Below are positions 20,289 through 29,811 of a stretch of DNA of 64,000 nucleotides, piece by piece; position 1 is the first letter of the stretch, and every line of letters starts with the position of its first letter. Source of the DNA: Asparagopsis taxiformis (Eukaryota > Rhodophyta > Florideophyceae > Bonnemaisoniales > Bonnemaisoniaceae); the NCBI GenBank assembly GCA_030407315.1, contig JALQPE010000212.1:1-64000 (forward strand), in the 5' to 3' direction. The translations under genes were made by a program, and so were the position numbers. The notes under the pieces were generated by a model, which saw nothing but the letters and a program-made list of their open reading frames with translations, did not search any database and was not told the DNA's origin.

Positions 20289-23200
20289 ATGGGCCCAGAT
20301 ACTGCTGATCTGCCCTCGCGTCCGCGTTTTTCATGGGATGCTAGGTGTGTACCCTGGACTGATGGTAAAGGAAACCAAGAAGAATATGCGAGAGCCGTCA
20401 AGATGTGGAGGACGTTCCACAATAAGCTTCCTGACGGACATGCTGCAAAGATACTACCGTCGCTACAAGGAATCATGCTCCAATCTCAGCTTTTTGGCCG
20501 TGCTAGAGATCTTTGCATGAAAATAAGCTCCGACATCATAGAAAGTGACGACGGACCTGATGCTATCGTGAATGAAATTCACAAACGGGATGCACTTGCT
20601 GTAGTCAGTGAAGTATATAATGACTTCCTCGAGCTGCTCAATACCAAAAGAGGTACAAGCGAGTCATTTCTGAACTTTGAGCGCAGGTTTGAAGCCAAAA
20701 CAAGCAAATTTAATTCAAATGCTACTACTACCAAGCTACCGGAATCGCTTGTAGCCTTCATGCTGCTTGCTAATTCTGCAGTAGACAGCAACCAGCGCAT
20801 CTCAGTACTTGCCTCCTCCGCTCCGAGAGACGCAAAGCTCACGCCAGCAAGCACCACTGACGACTTCCTCCAAGCCCTTTCCTATGAGTCCATTGCGTCT
20901 GTGATCAGACAATGTGACAAGCCAAAAGGACAAGTGTCTGATATGTCGATGCATGCTCATGCTACCAGTATGCCGAGACAGAAGAAAAAGCTCAGTCCTC
21001 GTGAGCTTGCTGATCTAAAATCGAGAAGCAGATGCCGCAAATGCAAGAAAATGGGACACTGGGCGAGTGATCACTCGAAAGAGCATGAAATTACCACAGA
21101 GAAACAAACTGCAGCACAAACAAGCAGTTCATCTCCCCAGCGCAACACTAAGCACTCCTCCCTAACATTCAATATGGCTAGAATCGCCACAGAAGATAAC
21201 CCATTTCCGTTAGGATACGTTGGCCCGCTTGTGGACAATGCCGCTCCTTACAGTGGTATTGGGATCGAAGAATTTAGGCTCATTCAGCCGTTGATAGCCC
21301 CAAATTGGAATGGGAGCTTTGACCAGCTCCCTGATTCGATTTCCGATCGTCCATATTGGCAATATGGATCTGGGCAGCACAGCAGCGATCCGCGGAAAAT
21401 AATTGGTTCAGTATGCCTTACAGTACGATCTAATGCTGGCCGTTCTGTTGTGATCAGACACCTTGTCATTGATGGCTCATCACAATGGGTGATTGGCCGT
21501 AACATCGTTCGCAAGTGCAACTTGTTATATGATCAGCAAAATATATTACAGTTACCGGCTTACACTGATTCTGGAGAACGTGAGTTCATACCACTCATTG
21601 ATGACGACATGCACTCATACATTGCATATGAAATGTTTGCACCGAATGAAATTAAGCTATCGGAGCAAGTGCACAAGTCAATGTACTGTGCAACAGCACA
21701 GATACCATTTGATCAAAACTCCGAGCTAAGCTTCCCGAAACTAAAGAAAATAGTCGACACAGTTCATCGACACGTGTGCGGTCACGCATCCTTCAGTGAT
21801 ATCAAGACATTACTGGATCGGAATGGAATCTGGAATGCTGACACGGAAAAATACCTATCTCACAAGATTGACACGTGTCACAGTTGTCGTCACACTAGCA
21901 ATCCTACAAGAGCTAGGAAAGTTTCTATCAGTACTATGTGCCGACAGTTCAATCAACTTGTGTGCATTGATCATTTGTTTTTAGATGACGTGTGCGTATT
22001 CCACGCCATGGACTCTGTCTCGCGATACTCTGTGGGATGTGTTGTGCCGAACACGTCTATGGAACAAGCCGTCACAGCCTTCGATGCTCATTGGGTATCC
22101 CAGTTTTGGCCACCCGAGAAAGTATTGTGTGACCCCGGATTCAAAGGAGCACATTTTTCTGACTACCTGAATAATTTGAACTCTGAAATTGTCCTCCTTC
22201 CCGCACGTCGGCACAATAAGAACACTATCGAGTCGAAACACCGTGTTCTAAGAGACATATTCTTGCGCCTCAAGTCCGACAACCCTGATTTCCACACCGC
22301 ACTGCTCGTTCAACAAACATTTCGCATTTCAAACTCCTTATATGGCAATAATCTACTCAGTGCTCAAGAGCTAGCCAAAGGTTATACTGTACCTGTGACC
22401 CCAGGAGCGATGGCCATCTCGATCCCGAAAGAACTAGTCGAAGCACAGCAAAAATTGCAGGCGAAACGAAAATTAACGTTAATATTGAAGTCTAAATCCA
22501 TAATGGAAACACCTGTGCATGCTGGTGATATGGTTGAAGTGTTTGTCAAACACAGCAATGAGAAGAGGGGCAAATGGTCAAGTCCAAAGACAGTGCTTAG
22601 TTACGATCACAACACTCGTACTGTGGTACTACCAGGCAGAAATGGAAGAACAATCCAAGCTGCAATTGAGGATATAAGGCCATCCTTATCCGATAATACA
22701 TTGGCTGTTGCCATACAAGATCTTATGGACGATCTCGACGATGAGATAGACAATGAGATTGAATCTGTGACAAATGATACTGGAAAATATCCGTCCAAAA
22801 GCAAACATGATGCCAACTTTGATTTGAGCGAAGGACAAGCAAACGCTCAAGTCGAACCAATAGAAAACACCAACTCAGAAATACAAGGAAAATCAATTGC
22901 CGTTGGAGACAAGCTGTCAGTATATTGGCCCGATGACAAACAGTACTACTCTGGAACTGTTTCCCGATACTTCTCTCGCAGTGGAAAGCACAAAATACTT
23001 TATGACGATGGCCAATCTGAAACACTGGATATGACAAAAGAAATATGGAAACACGATGATTCTATTGGAGAGACGAATGGACTATCAGCCAATGAGATAC
23101 AAGTTGTACCCGGAAAAGAGCTAACGAGCCATGAAAAGGATGCTACTGATCAATATCATGACCGATTCAAGAGCAAAGAGTTTTTACTCACTGAAGCCCA

Positions 23201-24752
23201 AGATCTGCCCTCATTCGTCACCCAAAATGCTTACGAAAGAGAGCAGTCCTCTTTCATGAAAACAGTGCAAGAGGTACACGTTTCCAAGATTCCACAAAAC
23301 TCTAACATTATTTCCAGCCATGTCCTATACAAAGTGAAGACACTTGACGATGGATCTCGGATAGTCAAAGCTCGGATTGCCCCACATGGTAATAGAGACA
23401 AGGACAAACATCTGTTGAGGACAGATTCTGCCACGTGCCCTCCACTCGGACTTCGAATCCTCCTATCAATTTGCACCATTTTCCGGTGGAGCTTGGCCAA
23501 AGTTGACGTTAAATCAGCATTCTTGCAGACTGGTGCTGCAGAAAGAGATGTATATGTTGTTCCTCCAAAGGAATGTCGCCAGCGAACTTTCTATTGGCTA
23601 CTACTAGCAGCTTCATACGGATTGGCAAACGCTAATGCCAAGTGGCAAGACCACAGTGACCAATTTCTGTCTCAGATTGGTTTTAAACAACTTTCATATG
23701 TTCCACAACTGTTTTATTTCACTGCAAACAAGAAGCTAGAAATGCTTGCCATCAAAGTTGTTGATGACATCTTATTCACTGGCGAAAGAGGCAACCTCCA
23801 GTCTATGGTGGAGAAGACCAAGAAACAGTACGAACTTGGTACCATTGTGTACAGCCCTGGTTCTTTTAAGTTCTTCGGACTCGACCTCCACCACGATGAA
23901 GATCACGTCATTAGCCTATCAGGTGATGTCAAGCTCAATGAAATCGATAATCATCTGATCGATCGTTTGAGACGTAAGCAAAGTACTGCAGCACTGAACT
24001 CAATCGAGCTTACAGTATTTCGTTCACTCAACGGGTCTATTGGTTGGTTGGGCGTAACCTCGAGCCCTTTCTGTGCATTTGCGTCTAGCTACATGCAACA
24101 AAAAGGCACAAATCTCACAGTACACGACCTTGTCTCGCAAAATAATATGCTTCGCACTCTCAAAAGGCTGGGTTGTACAATAACATACAAGCGTCCGTCT
24201 GTTGGTTCTACTCTCAAGCTATCTGTCCTGTTATTTACAGATGCCAGTGTTCCTTCAGTAAGCGGACAGTTAGGATTCATTGCTGGACTTCTCTTTGGAA
24301 ATCTACAGCAACACAGCATTATCCATATTATACACTGGTCGTCAGTCAAGTCAAGGCGCCCCGTGCGCTCCACTGGATCTGCAGAGACTCTTGCAGCAGG
24401 TATTGGGATTGATGAAGGAAAAATTATTGTTAAGGCGTACGAAACATTTCTACAGATGCACATAGATCTAATCGTCTGTGTGGATTCGAAAGACCTCTAT
24501 GATACGCTATCAACATGCCACAGTGCTTCTGACAAAAGCATTCGTGCAGATGTCGCCGTTATAAGATACGAATTTGAGACCCAAAATGTGAACAAAATGG
24601 TTTGGGTTCCTGGCAAGTGCAACTTAAGTGATCCGTTGACCAAGTGGAATAGTCCTCTTACACAACCGTTGCAGTTGTTAATGTTCAACGGCACCATGCC
24701 AATTTCTATGCCTGAAGCGCAAGAGCGCAGCTCTCAATCTTTCCTCGGATAA
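20289..24752 (+). CDS. Copia gag-pol polyprotein, 1487 aa
   Basis: Intact. In order: Gag, with a zinc knuckle of the CX2CX4HX4H type (CRKCKKMGHWASDH, about 248-261). A protease-like DGSS site follows (about 394, in place of D[ST]G). The integrase zinc region has HRHVCGH and CHSC (about 495-535), and the core Asp/Asp/Glu are near 560 (CIDHLF), 616 (LCDPGF) and 648 (TIESKH). A Tudor-like segment spans about 870-920 (GDKLSVYWPDDKQYYSGT, then YDDGQSE). RT has VVDD at about 1157 and RNase H starts at FTDAS (about 1316). The ATG is only three bases after the 5' LTR, leaving almost no leader, so the primer-binding site must overlap coding sequence. The Tudor-like insert, between integrase and RT, may direct integration to methylated chromatin or Arg-methylated partners (inference). 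Confidence 0.9.
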   Translation: MGPDTADLPSRPRFSWDARCVPWTDGKGNQEEYARAVKMWRTFHNKLPDGHAAKILPSLQGIMLQSQLFGRARDLCMKISSDIIESDDGPDAIVNEIHKRDALAVVSEVYNDFLELLNTKRGTSESFLNFERRFEAKTSKFNSNATTTKLPESLVAFMLLANSAVDSNQRISVLASSAPRDAKLTPASTTDDFLQALSYESIASVIRQCDKPKGQVSDMSMHAHATSMPRQKKKLSPRELADLKSRSRCRKCKKMGHWASDHSKEHEITTEKQTAAQTSSSSPQRNTKHSSLTFNMARIATEDNPFPLGYVGPLVDNAAPYSGIGIEEFRLIQPLIAPNWNGSFDQLPDSISDRPYWQYGSGQHSSDPRKIIGSVCLTVRSNAGRSVVIRHLVIDGSSQWVIGRNIVRKCNLLYDQQNILQLPAYTDSGEREFIPLIDDDMHSYIAYEMFAPNEIKLSEQVHKSMYCATAQIPFDQNSELSFPKLKKIVDTVHRHVCGHASFSDIKTLLDRNGIWNADTEKYLSHKIDTCHSCRHTSNPTRARKVSISTMCRQFNQLVCIDHLFLDDVCVFHAMDSVSRYSVGCVVPNTSMEQAVTAFDAHWVSQFWPPEKVLCDPGFKGAHFSDYLNNLNSEIVLLPARRHNKNTIESKHRVLRDIFLRLKSDNPDFHTALLVQQTFRISNSLYGNNLLSAQELAKGYTVPVTPGAMAISIPKELVEAQQKLQAKRKLTLILKSKSIMETPVHAGDMVEVFVKHSNEKRGKWSSPKTVLSYDHNTRTVVLPGRNGRTIQAAIEDIRPSLSDNTLAVAIQDLMDDLDDEIDNEIESVTNDTGKYPSKSKHDANFDLSEGQANAQVEPIENTNSEIQGKSIAVGDKLSVYWPDDKQYYSGTVSRYFSRSGKHKILYDDGQSETLDMTKEIWKHDDSIGETNGLSANEIQVVPGKELTSHEKDATDQYHDRFKSKEFLLTEAQDLPSFVTQNAYEREQSSFMKTVQEVHVSKIPQNSNIISSHVLYKVKTLDDGSRIVKARIAPHGNRDKDKHLLRTDSATCPPLGLRILLSICTIFRWSLAKVDVKSAFLQTGAAERDVYVVPPKECRQRTFYWLLLAASYGLANANAKWQDHSDQFLSQIGFKQLSYVPQLFYFTANKKLEMLAIKVVDDILFTGERGNLQSMVEKTKKQYELGTIVYSPGSFKFFGLDLHHDEDHVISLSGDVKLNEIDNHLIDRLRRKQSTAALNSIELTVFRSLNGSIGWLGVTSSPFCAFASSYMQQKGTNLTVHDLVSQNNMLRTLKRLGCTITYKRPSVGSTLKLSVLLFTDASVPSVSGQLGFIAGLLFGNLQQHSIIHIIHWSSVKSRRPVRSTGSAETLAAGIGIDEGKIIVKAYETFLQMHIDLIVCVDSKDLYDTLSTCHSASDKSIRADVAVIRYEFETQNVNKMVWVPGKCNLSDPLTKWNSPLTQPLQLLMFNGTMPISMPEAQERSSQSFLG

Positions 24753-24778
24753 TTCCACCTCGTTCAAAAAAGGGTGAA

Positions 24779-25210
24779 TATGAATTGTTCAGTTTGATCG
24801 ACCAATGACTCAAAGACAATTATCAAGACTGTTACATTCACAGAGTGATCCAAATATCATTGTTATCCATACAGTTAATATGCCGTTGACCAGTTACCAC
24901 CCACGGCATTTGAATTCAAATACCTCTTATTGATACATTAGATTAATCTTGGGTAACACTACCTATGATATCCCATGATACAGCATTTGCAATTGTGCAT
25001 TTAGCTACCCACGCACAATAGCATATAAACCCCCTTCTAGTAAACCATGTGTGTGGCATGCAACTGAGCACAGACTGCCACAGCATCACTTGCCGATCAA
25101 TCTTCTGTTACTACCGGTTGCACGCCACCCTGCCAACCTGAAAACTCTTGTTACTGCACGTTTAACGTAGCAAAAGGGTTCAAGGACTGTTTCAGCATCT
25201 CCTTTTCATA
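24779..25210 (+). repeat. 3' LTR of copia element 1
   Basis: I see no difference from the 5' LTR. Followed by the CTAGC duplication (25211-25215). Confidence 0.92.
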
Positions 25211-26706
25211 CTAGCACATTCCGGTCGGTTTCCACGAGATGTTCCGAAGCACCGCTCTCTAGAAGCCCTGTTGTTGAACACACATTGTCCAGAAACGCAG
25301 TTTCGAGAGGAGCACTGAGAATTTGCAGTGCATGTTGCGCATTCCGGACGGTTCCCCCGCGGTCTTCCGAAACACCTTTCTCTAGAAGCTCTGTTGTTGA
25401 AAATACACTGCCCAGATACACAGTTTCGGGAGGAGCACTGTGAATTTTGGGTGCAAGTAGCACATTCCGGAAGGATACCACGATTTCCTCCAAAGCATCT
25501 GTTTCTTGAAGCCCTGTTATTAAATACACATTGTCCTGAAACACAGTTTCCTGTGGAGCATTGCGAGTTGGCTGTGCATGTTGCACATTCTGGGAGGTTA
25601 CCTTGTGGTGTCCCAAAGCACCTATCCCTCGATGCCATATTATCAAACACACATTGCCCGGAGACACAGTTCTGAGTAGAGCACTGCGAGGCAGAAGTGC
25701 ACGGAGCACACTCTGGACGATTCCCTTGAGGCGTTCCGAAGCACCTATCTCTCGATGCCATGTTATCAAATACACATTGTCCGGAGACACAGTTTTGCGT
25801 GGAACACTGAGAGGCAGAAGAGCACGGAGCACACTCTGGACGGTTCCCCTGAGGCGTTCCGAAGCACCTATTCCTTGATGCCATATTATCAAACACACAT
25901 TGCCCGGACACACAATTCTGTGTAGAACACTGTGAAGCAGAAGTACAAGTAGCACATTCTGGGAGATTTCCAGGTCTATTGTTTCGAGGAGGGAAGACGG
26001 TGGGAATCAAATTGCCAATCAAATTGGTGAAATTTGGAACAGATGGTTGAGCTGGAGGTGCTCGGGGTATCTGAACAGGTGGTAAGCGGGGTGCTGGAGC
26101 GGGTACTGGTACCACTACTGGAGCTGGTGGTGCAGGTGCGGGTACAGGCACAATGACGGGTGGTGCTGGTGGAGGGGGTGGCGGGGCCGATCTCGGGATA
26201 GAGGTGCCAGAGATCAAACCTCCCAAATTGCCCAGACCAGAGATACTAGTACCTGGTCGTCCAGGTTGTCCAGGTTGTCCCGGCTGCCCAACTGAAGAAA
26301 TACCAGGGCGTCCAGGCTGCCCGACCACGACTGTTCCCGGTCTCCCCCTACTGAATATGCTGCTGATTCCAGAACTTCCACTGCTTCCCTTGAAGATAGG
26401 AGAGCTGCTGCCGGAAAAGCCACTTGATTTGAAGAAGGGGGAACTGCTTCCAGAGAAGCCGCTCGACTTGAAGATGGGGGAACTGCTGCCAGAAAAGCCA
26501 CTCGACTTGAAGATAGGAGTTCCTCTGCTTCCAATAGATCCGAAACTGGGCCGAAAACCACTGGACCTGAAACCAGTACGAGAAGTACCATGAATTTTGC
26601 TTTTTGTCGAACGTTCAGAAATATCACGTGGAATACGAGCTGTGAAGCCCTCTGCTACTAGGAGCAGGAGCAGAAGGCTGGAAACTAAAGCCGTAATAGA
26701 TTTCAT
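25211..26706 (-). pseudogene. 5' part of Cys-rich, collagen-like secreted protein, disrupted by copia insertion
   Basis: The ATG at 26706 opens a signal peptide (MKSITALVSSLLLLLLVAEG). A Gly/Ser-rich zone holds repeated SSGFSGSSSPI-like units. A short collagen-like run of G-x-P triplets (GQPGQPGQPGRPG) follows, then a Pro-rich stretch (PVPAPAPPAPVV). From about residue 245 come six complete modules of about 42 residues with the pattern ECxxC-x5-QCSTxNCVSGQCVFxxxASRxRCF. In the seventh module the frame runs into the LTR and stops within a few codons (25192). The design, signal peptide plus flexible linkers plus Cys modules, suggests an extracellular matrix or wall protein. The remaining modules lie at 19443-19848. 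It may be functional in alleles lacking the insertion. A TATTAAAG lies about 85 bases upstream. Confidence 0.85.
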
Positions 26707-28823
26707 GGTTGTGTCAACGACGTTCCCAACTTGTTTCCAGTAGTGAATGTCTGGTTGGATGAATCAAACTGAATGAAGTTTTATCTGGGCTTTAATAGAG
26801 CTTGGAAGAAAGGTGAAAATGATATTCTGGGAAGAAAGGGCATCCAAATGAGCGTGCTCTGGGTTCAAACATGTTGTAAGCAAAAGGTTGACTTCTTCGA
26901 TTCAATTTTACTACCGTTGAATGAATTTTGTGTGCCCAACTTAGTATTCTAGCAACTTTACATCCAATTCCTTGATTGATCTGATTAGGAAGCTCTGGGA
27001 GGGATTCAATCCTATCGAGATGACTTTACAATCTGTTGAAATAGAAGAAGAGAAATGTAGCGTTGAATTTCACGACAAATTGCGCAAATTGTGACTTACC
27101 GCCTCCATCAGGGAGTCTTATGATAGGAGGAAATCAAAGCTGATACGAGAACATGAAGGGATAAGCCGGGAGAAGAAACAAATGATCAGTCTAAGATAAG
27201 AACAGCTACCAAGATTGGTAGCGTTGAAGGCAATTTCTCGGTTTCTCTTTTCAGGTTGGTGAGCCAGAAAACACCTACGGAACAACCGCAAATCACGGCA
27301 GTCGAGTTTCAACTGATAGAATGATAAAAAAAGTTCTGGAGATGAGGAGTTTGTAAGCAGTCCCCTCTCTTCAGAGCATATTCACAGGAACAGAATGCGT
27401 GGAAAGTTTCCTTGGCATCGGGAACGCATTGTAAGCGAATTGTTTACATCATTGATAGCATCTACGGTGGAATGATGGATCTACCATAACCAAAAGGTGA
27501 TGGCTGAAAAGAGGGGAAAGACTGATGCGCTATTGATATTCTGTTGCACATGTGAGGATGGGAATGCTTCACGGTGGAATCGACTTGTTTCTCGATTTGA
27601 AAGTGTGTAACAAATTTGGAGAAATGCTGTTTCCTGTCACGGCATACGATTGAGGATTCATAGTAAGGATCTCGGTGTTTCGAGGGAATAATATCATCAC
27701 ATGATCATGACGAATTCAGCATGGTTTTGTTCAATGTGTAATTTTTGACGGTCCCTTAAATTCAAAAGGGTGTGGTAACACGTCCCTTCTCATCCTATGA
27801 TAGAAGTGATTACAGGAGATTGGAAGTGAACAGACTCGAGCTGAAACGCACATTATCCACTTTTAGACGCGTGTGAGGGGACAACTCCGAATGACAATGA
27901 GTTGTGGACAAAGTGACGCTTTCGGTACAATTAAGTTTTCCCATTCGGCACGACAGCCATTACAAAGCTAAAGATGGTTGGTACGCAACGAGACCTATAC
28001 GCTCTAGAGACTCAATGATGGAGTGCAAATCGGGCGCACGTGGATATCCAAAGTACATGAAGGTTACGAGTATCAATTCAGACTGATGTGTTCTGGTGTA
28101 TAATGTAGTAGCGAGAGAAGACTTTGGATAACACATGATTCTCTACTATTCATAGATCAACGTGTAATGGTCTGGCCACCATCAGTGGGTACGTAGAGAG
28201 GATTGGCAAGCAAACAGTACAGGACCATTATATTGCCTTGGGATAGCCTTCTGTTGCTTTACGGCCACTTTTGATTTCCTCAAATATTTCCTTCAGGGGC
28301 GGCTACACACCAAGTCTCCTACAGTGAAGTTCTCCTCTGTACCGCGGTAGGAGAGATCGAGACACGCGTCGTCACCTCATTGAACACAATCTCAAAGAAC
28401 AACAAACCAGAAGGCGGGGACCAACCTACCTGTACTGTTGTGAAAACTTCCATTTGGAATGCGGATAGAGGGTGGAACACTCTACAAGGTAGGTTGGCAA
28501 CATAGATTTGGCACGTAGCCACTTCGCTCCCTTGCTCGTGCCTTTTTCTTTCTAGCTTCTCTAGATGCTGCTATTTATAATAAACACCGCTGTGCTCCAT
28601 GTGAGCTACCAGCATTGCTTCTGCGTTCCAGGTGAACTGCCAGATGTGCCTCCGCGCTCCAGGTGAGCTGCCGGATATTATTGCTGTCCCGCTCCATGTG
28701 AGCTACTGACTCAGCCACAGTTAATACCTCTATACTAAGCTTCTGATAGTGCGTGGGGTAGCGGGAGCTGATCGTAGCGTCGGGGAGCTAACGCTGTTGG
28801 TTGGCGCCATCTTCTGATGCTGA
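26707..28823. other. Intergenic, mostly featureless
   Basis: Apart from the TATTAAAG of the Cys-rich gene (about 26788-26796, minus strand) I see no gene. The tandem repeat at 28594-28709 is listed separately. Short frames at 27118-27312 and 28319-28522 are unrecognised. Confidence 0.4.
28594..28709. repeat. Four degenerate 31-35 base tandem repeats with tRNA A-box-like cores
   Basis: Copies start at 28594, 28625, 28656 and 28691, with the core GCTCCAKGTGAGCTRCC. The reverse complement of the core (GGTAGCTCACATGGAGC) resembles the 5' half of a tRNA, including an A-box-like TAGCTCA..TGG. Confidence 0.5.
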
Positions 28824-28832
28824 GTATATAAG
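28824..28832 (+). promoter_or_regulatory. TATA box without an assigned gene (TATATAAGC)
   Basis: A strong TATATAAGC, but no convincing ORF within 400 bases downstream. It may serve a non-coding RNA or a lost gene. Confidence 0.3.
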
Positions 28833-29020
28833 CTGCATTGACCTGCATATGCCTAAGTTGCTGTTGATAGCGTCATTAATCGTCTCTGCTATAATATAAG
28901 GACACTGACAGAGCCCGTATGTCAGTCGTTCAATCGTGCTGCGGCGATTGGCTGCTCCTGTAATCCTTCGCACGGCGGCGACAGGCATATAATAGTATAA
29001 GCTCCGTTACAGTGATGGGC

Positions 29021-29096
29021 ACACGTGTGATCTCAGTACACGTGTGGCATGTCCCCACATGTGTTTGCGTCGACACGTGTGACGCAGCACACGTGT
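29021..29096. promoter_or_regulatory. Cluster of five ACACGTGT-type palindromes
   Basis: ACACGTGT occurs at 29021, 29038, 29073 and 29089, with the variant ACATGTGT at 29057, spaced 16-19 bases. CACGTG is the G-box/E-box core bound by bZIP and bHLH factors. The cluster lies about 720 bases upstream of the 632-residue secreted-protein gene. Confidence 0.55.
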
Positions 29097-29811
29097 AGCC
29101 ATGGGTGGTGGTTCCATTTGTTATCATAAGCGCTCAAATTACAACAACTGTACAACTTTTTCGTAGGATAGGCGATCTGGATGACACGTGCAGCTCTGAC
29201 TCAGTTCGCTCGTATCACAACGAGGCTTACACAGTGCCACTGTAATTCGCACGATCTCCGCTCTAATGCGTTGAGACCGGCAGATTATGAGAGCTAGTCC
29301 GCCCGTGTCGAAACCAAATCAACCATATTGCCGGTGTGATGTCTGCTGCAGGCATGGTGTCCGTAGATATACTGTCACAGCCCGCCGCAGCAGAGTTGAA
29401 GAGGGCAACTCGCCGCTACAAACGCTTCTATCTCCTCATGTCGAGTTGTCGAACCACAAATTCTGCTGTGCGTACATTTGACAAGGCGCTAAAGTGAAAG
29501 AGATTATTTGTCAAGTTCCTCATACGTGAGCCTCAATGCTACTATGACTATCTCCCCCTCACGTCCTCAGACCCAATCCCATATACCGATTGGTGACGGA
29601 ACTGCAAGATACAACTGTACCTTACTACAAGTCGACAAGCAAAGGTTTTTTGCTTCTCAACTCACCATGTCCTTTTCGCGCCTGATGCCGCATACAATCC
29701 CAGCTCTCGTTCGCCATGTCAAAAGATAGCCCTAGTAGCGCAAGTTAGCAAAGGATATTCATCATCTCACCAGCAGCATCTATTGTCCCCGTTTCTAGAC
29801 TGCTTTCACTC
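29097..29811. other. Upstream region of the 632 aa secreted-protein gene
   Basis: Two short frames (29287-29481 and 29508-29729) show no family signature. Otherwise featureless. Confidence 0.4.

Larger units (their letters stand above)
19854..25210 (+). mobile_element. Intact Ty1/copia LTR retrotransposon with Tudor-like insert
   Basis: Two 432-base LTRs (19854-20285, 24779-25210) look identical base for base. They flank one uninterrupted gag-pol frame of 1487 codons and are bordered by a perfect 5-base duplication (CTAGC). Identical LTRs and an intact polyprotein mean a very recent insertion and probably an active family. Domain order integrase-RT-RNase H makes it copia. It lies inside, and antisense to, a host Cys-rich gene. 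The polypurine tract AAAAAAGGGTGAA at 24766-24778 directly precedes the 3' LTR. Confidence 0.95.

Noticed and set aside
26153..26593. Plus-strand ORF with regular LPLLPLKIGELLPEKPLDLKK repeats
   Set aside because: This is the antisense reading of the Gly/Ser and collagen-like repeats of the Cys-rich gene. The sense strand has signal peptide and Cys modules.
25211..26706. Reading the Cys modules as a CRISPR-like or satellite array
   Set aside because: The repeats of about 126 bases have no spacers and encode a conserved Cys pattern in frame, so they are protein repeats.
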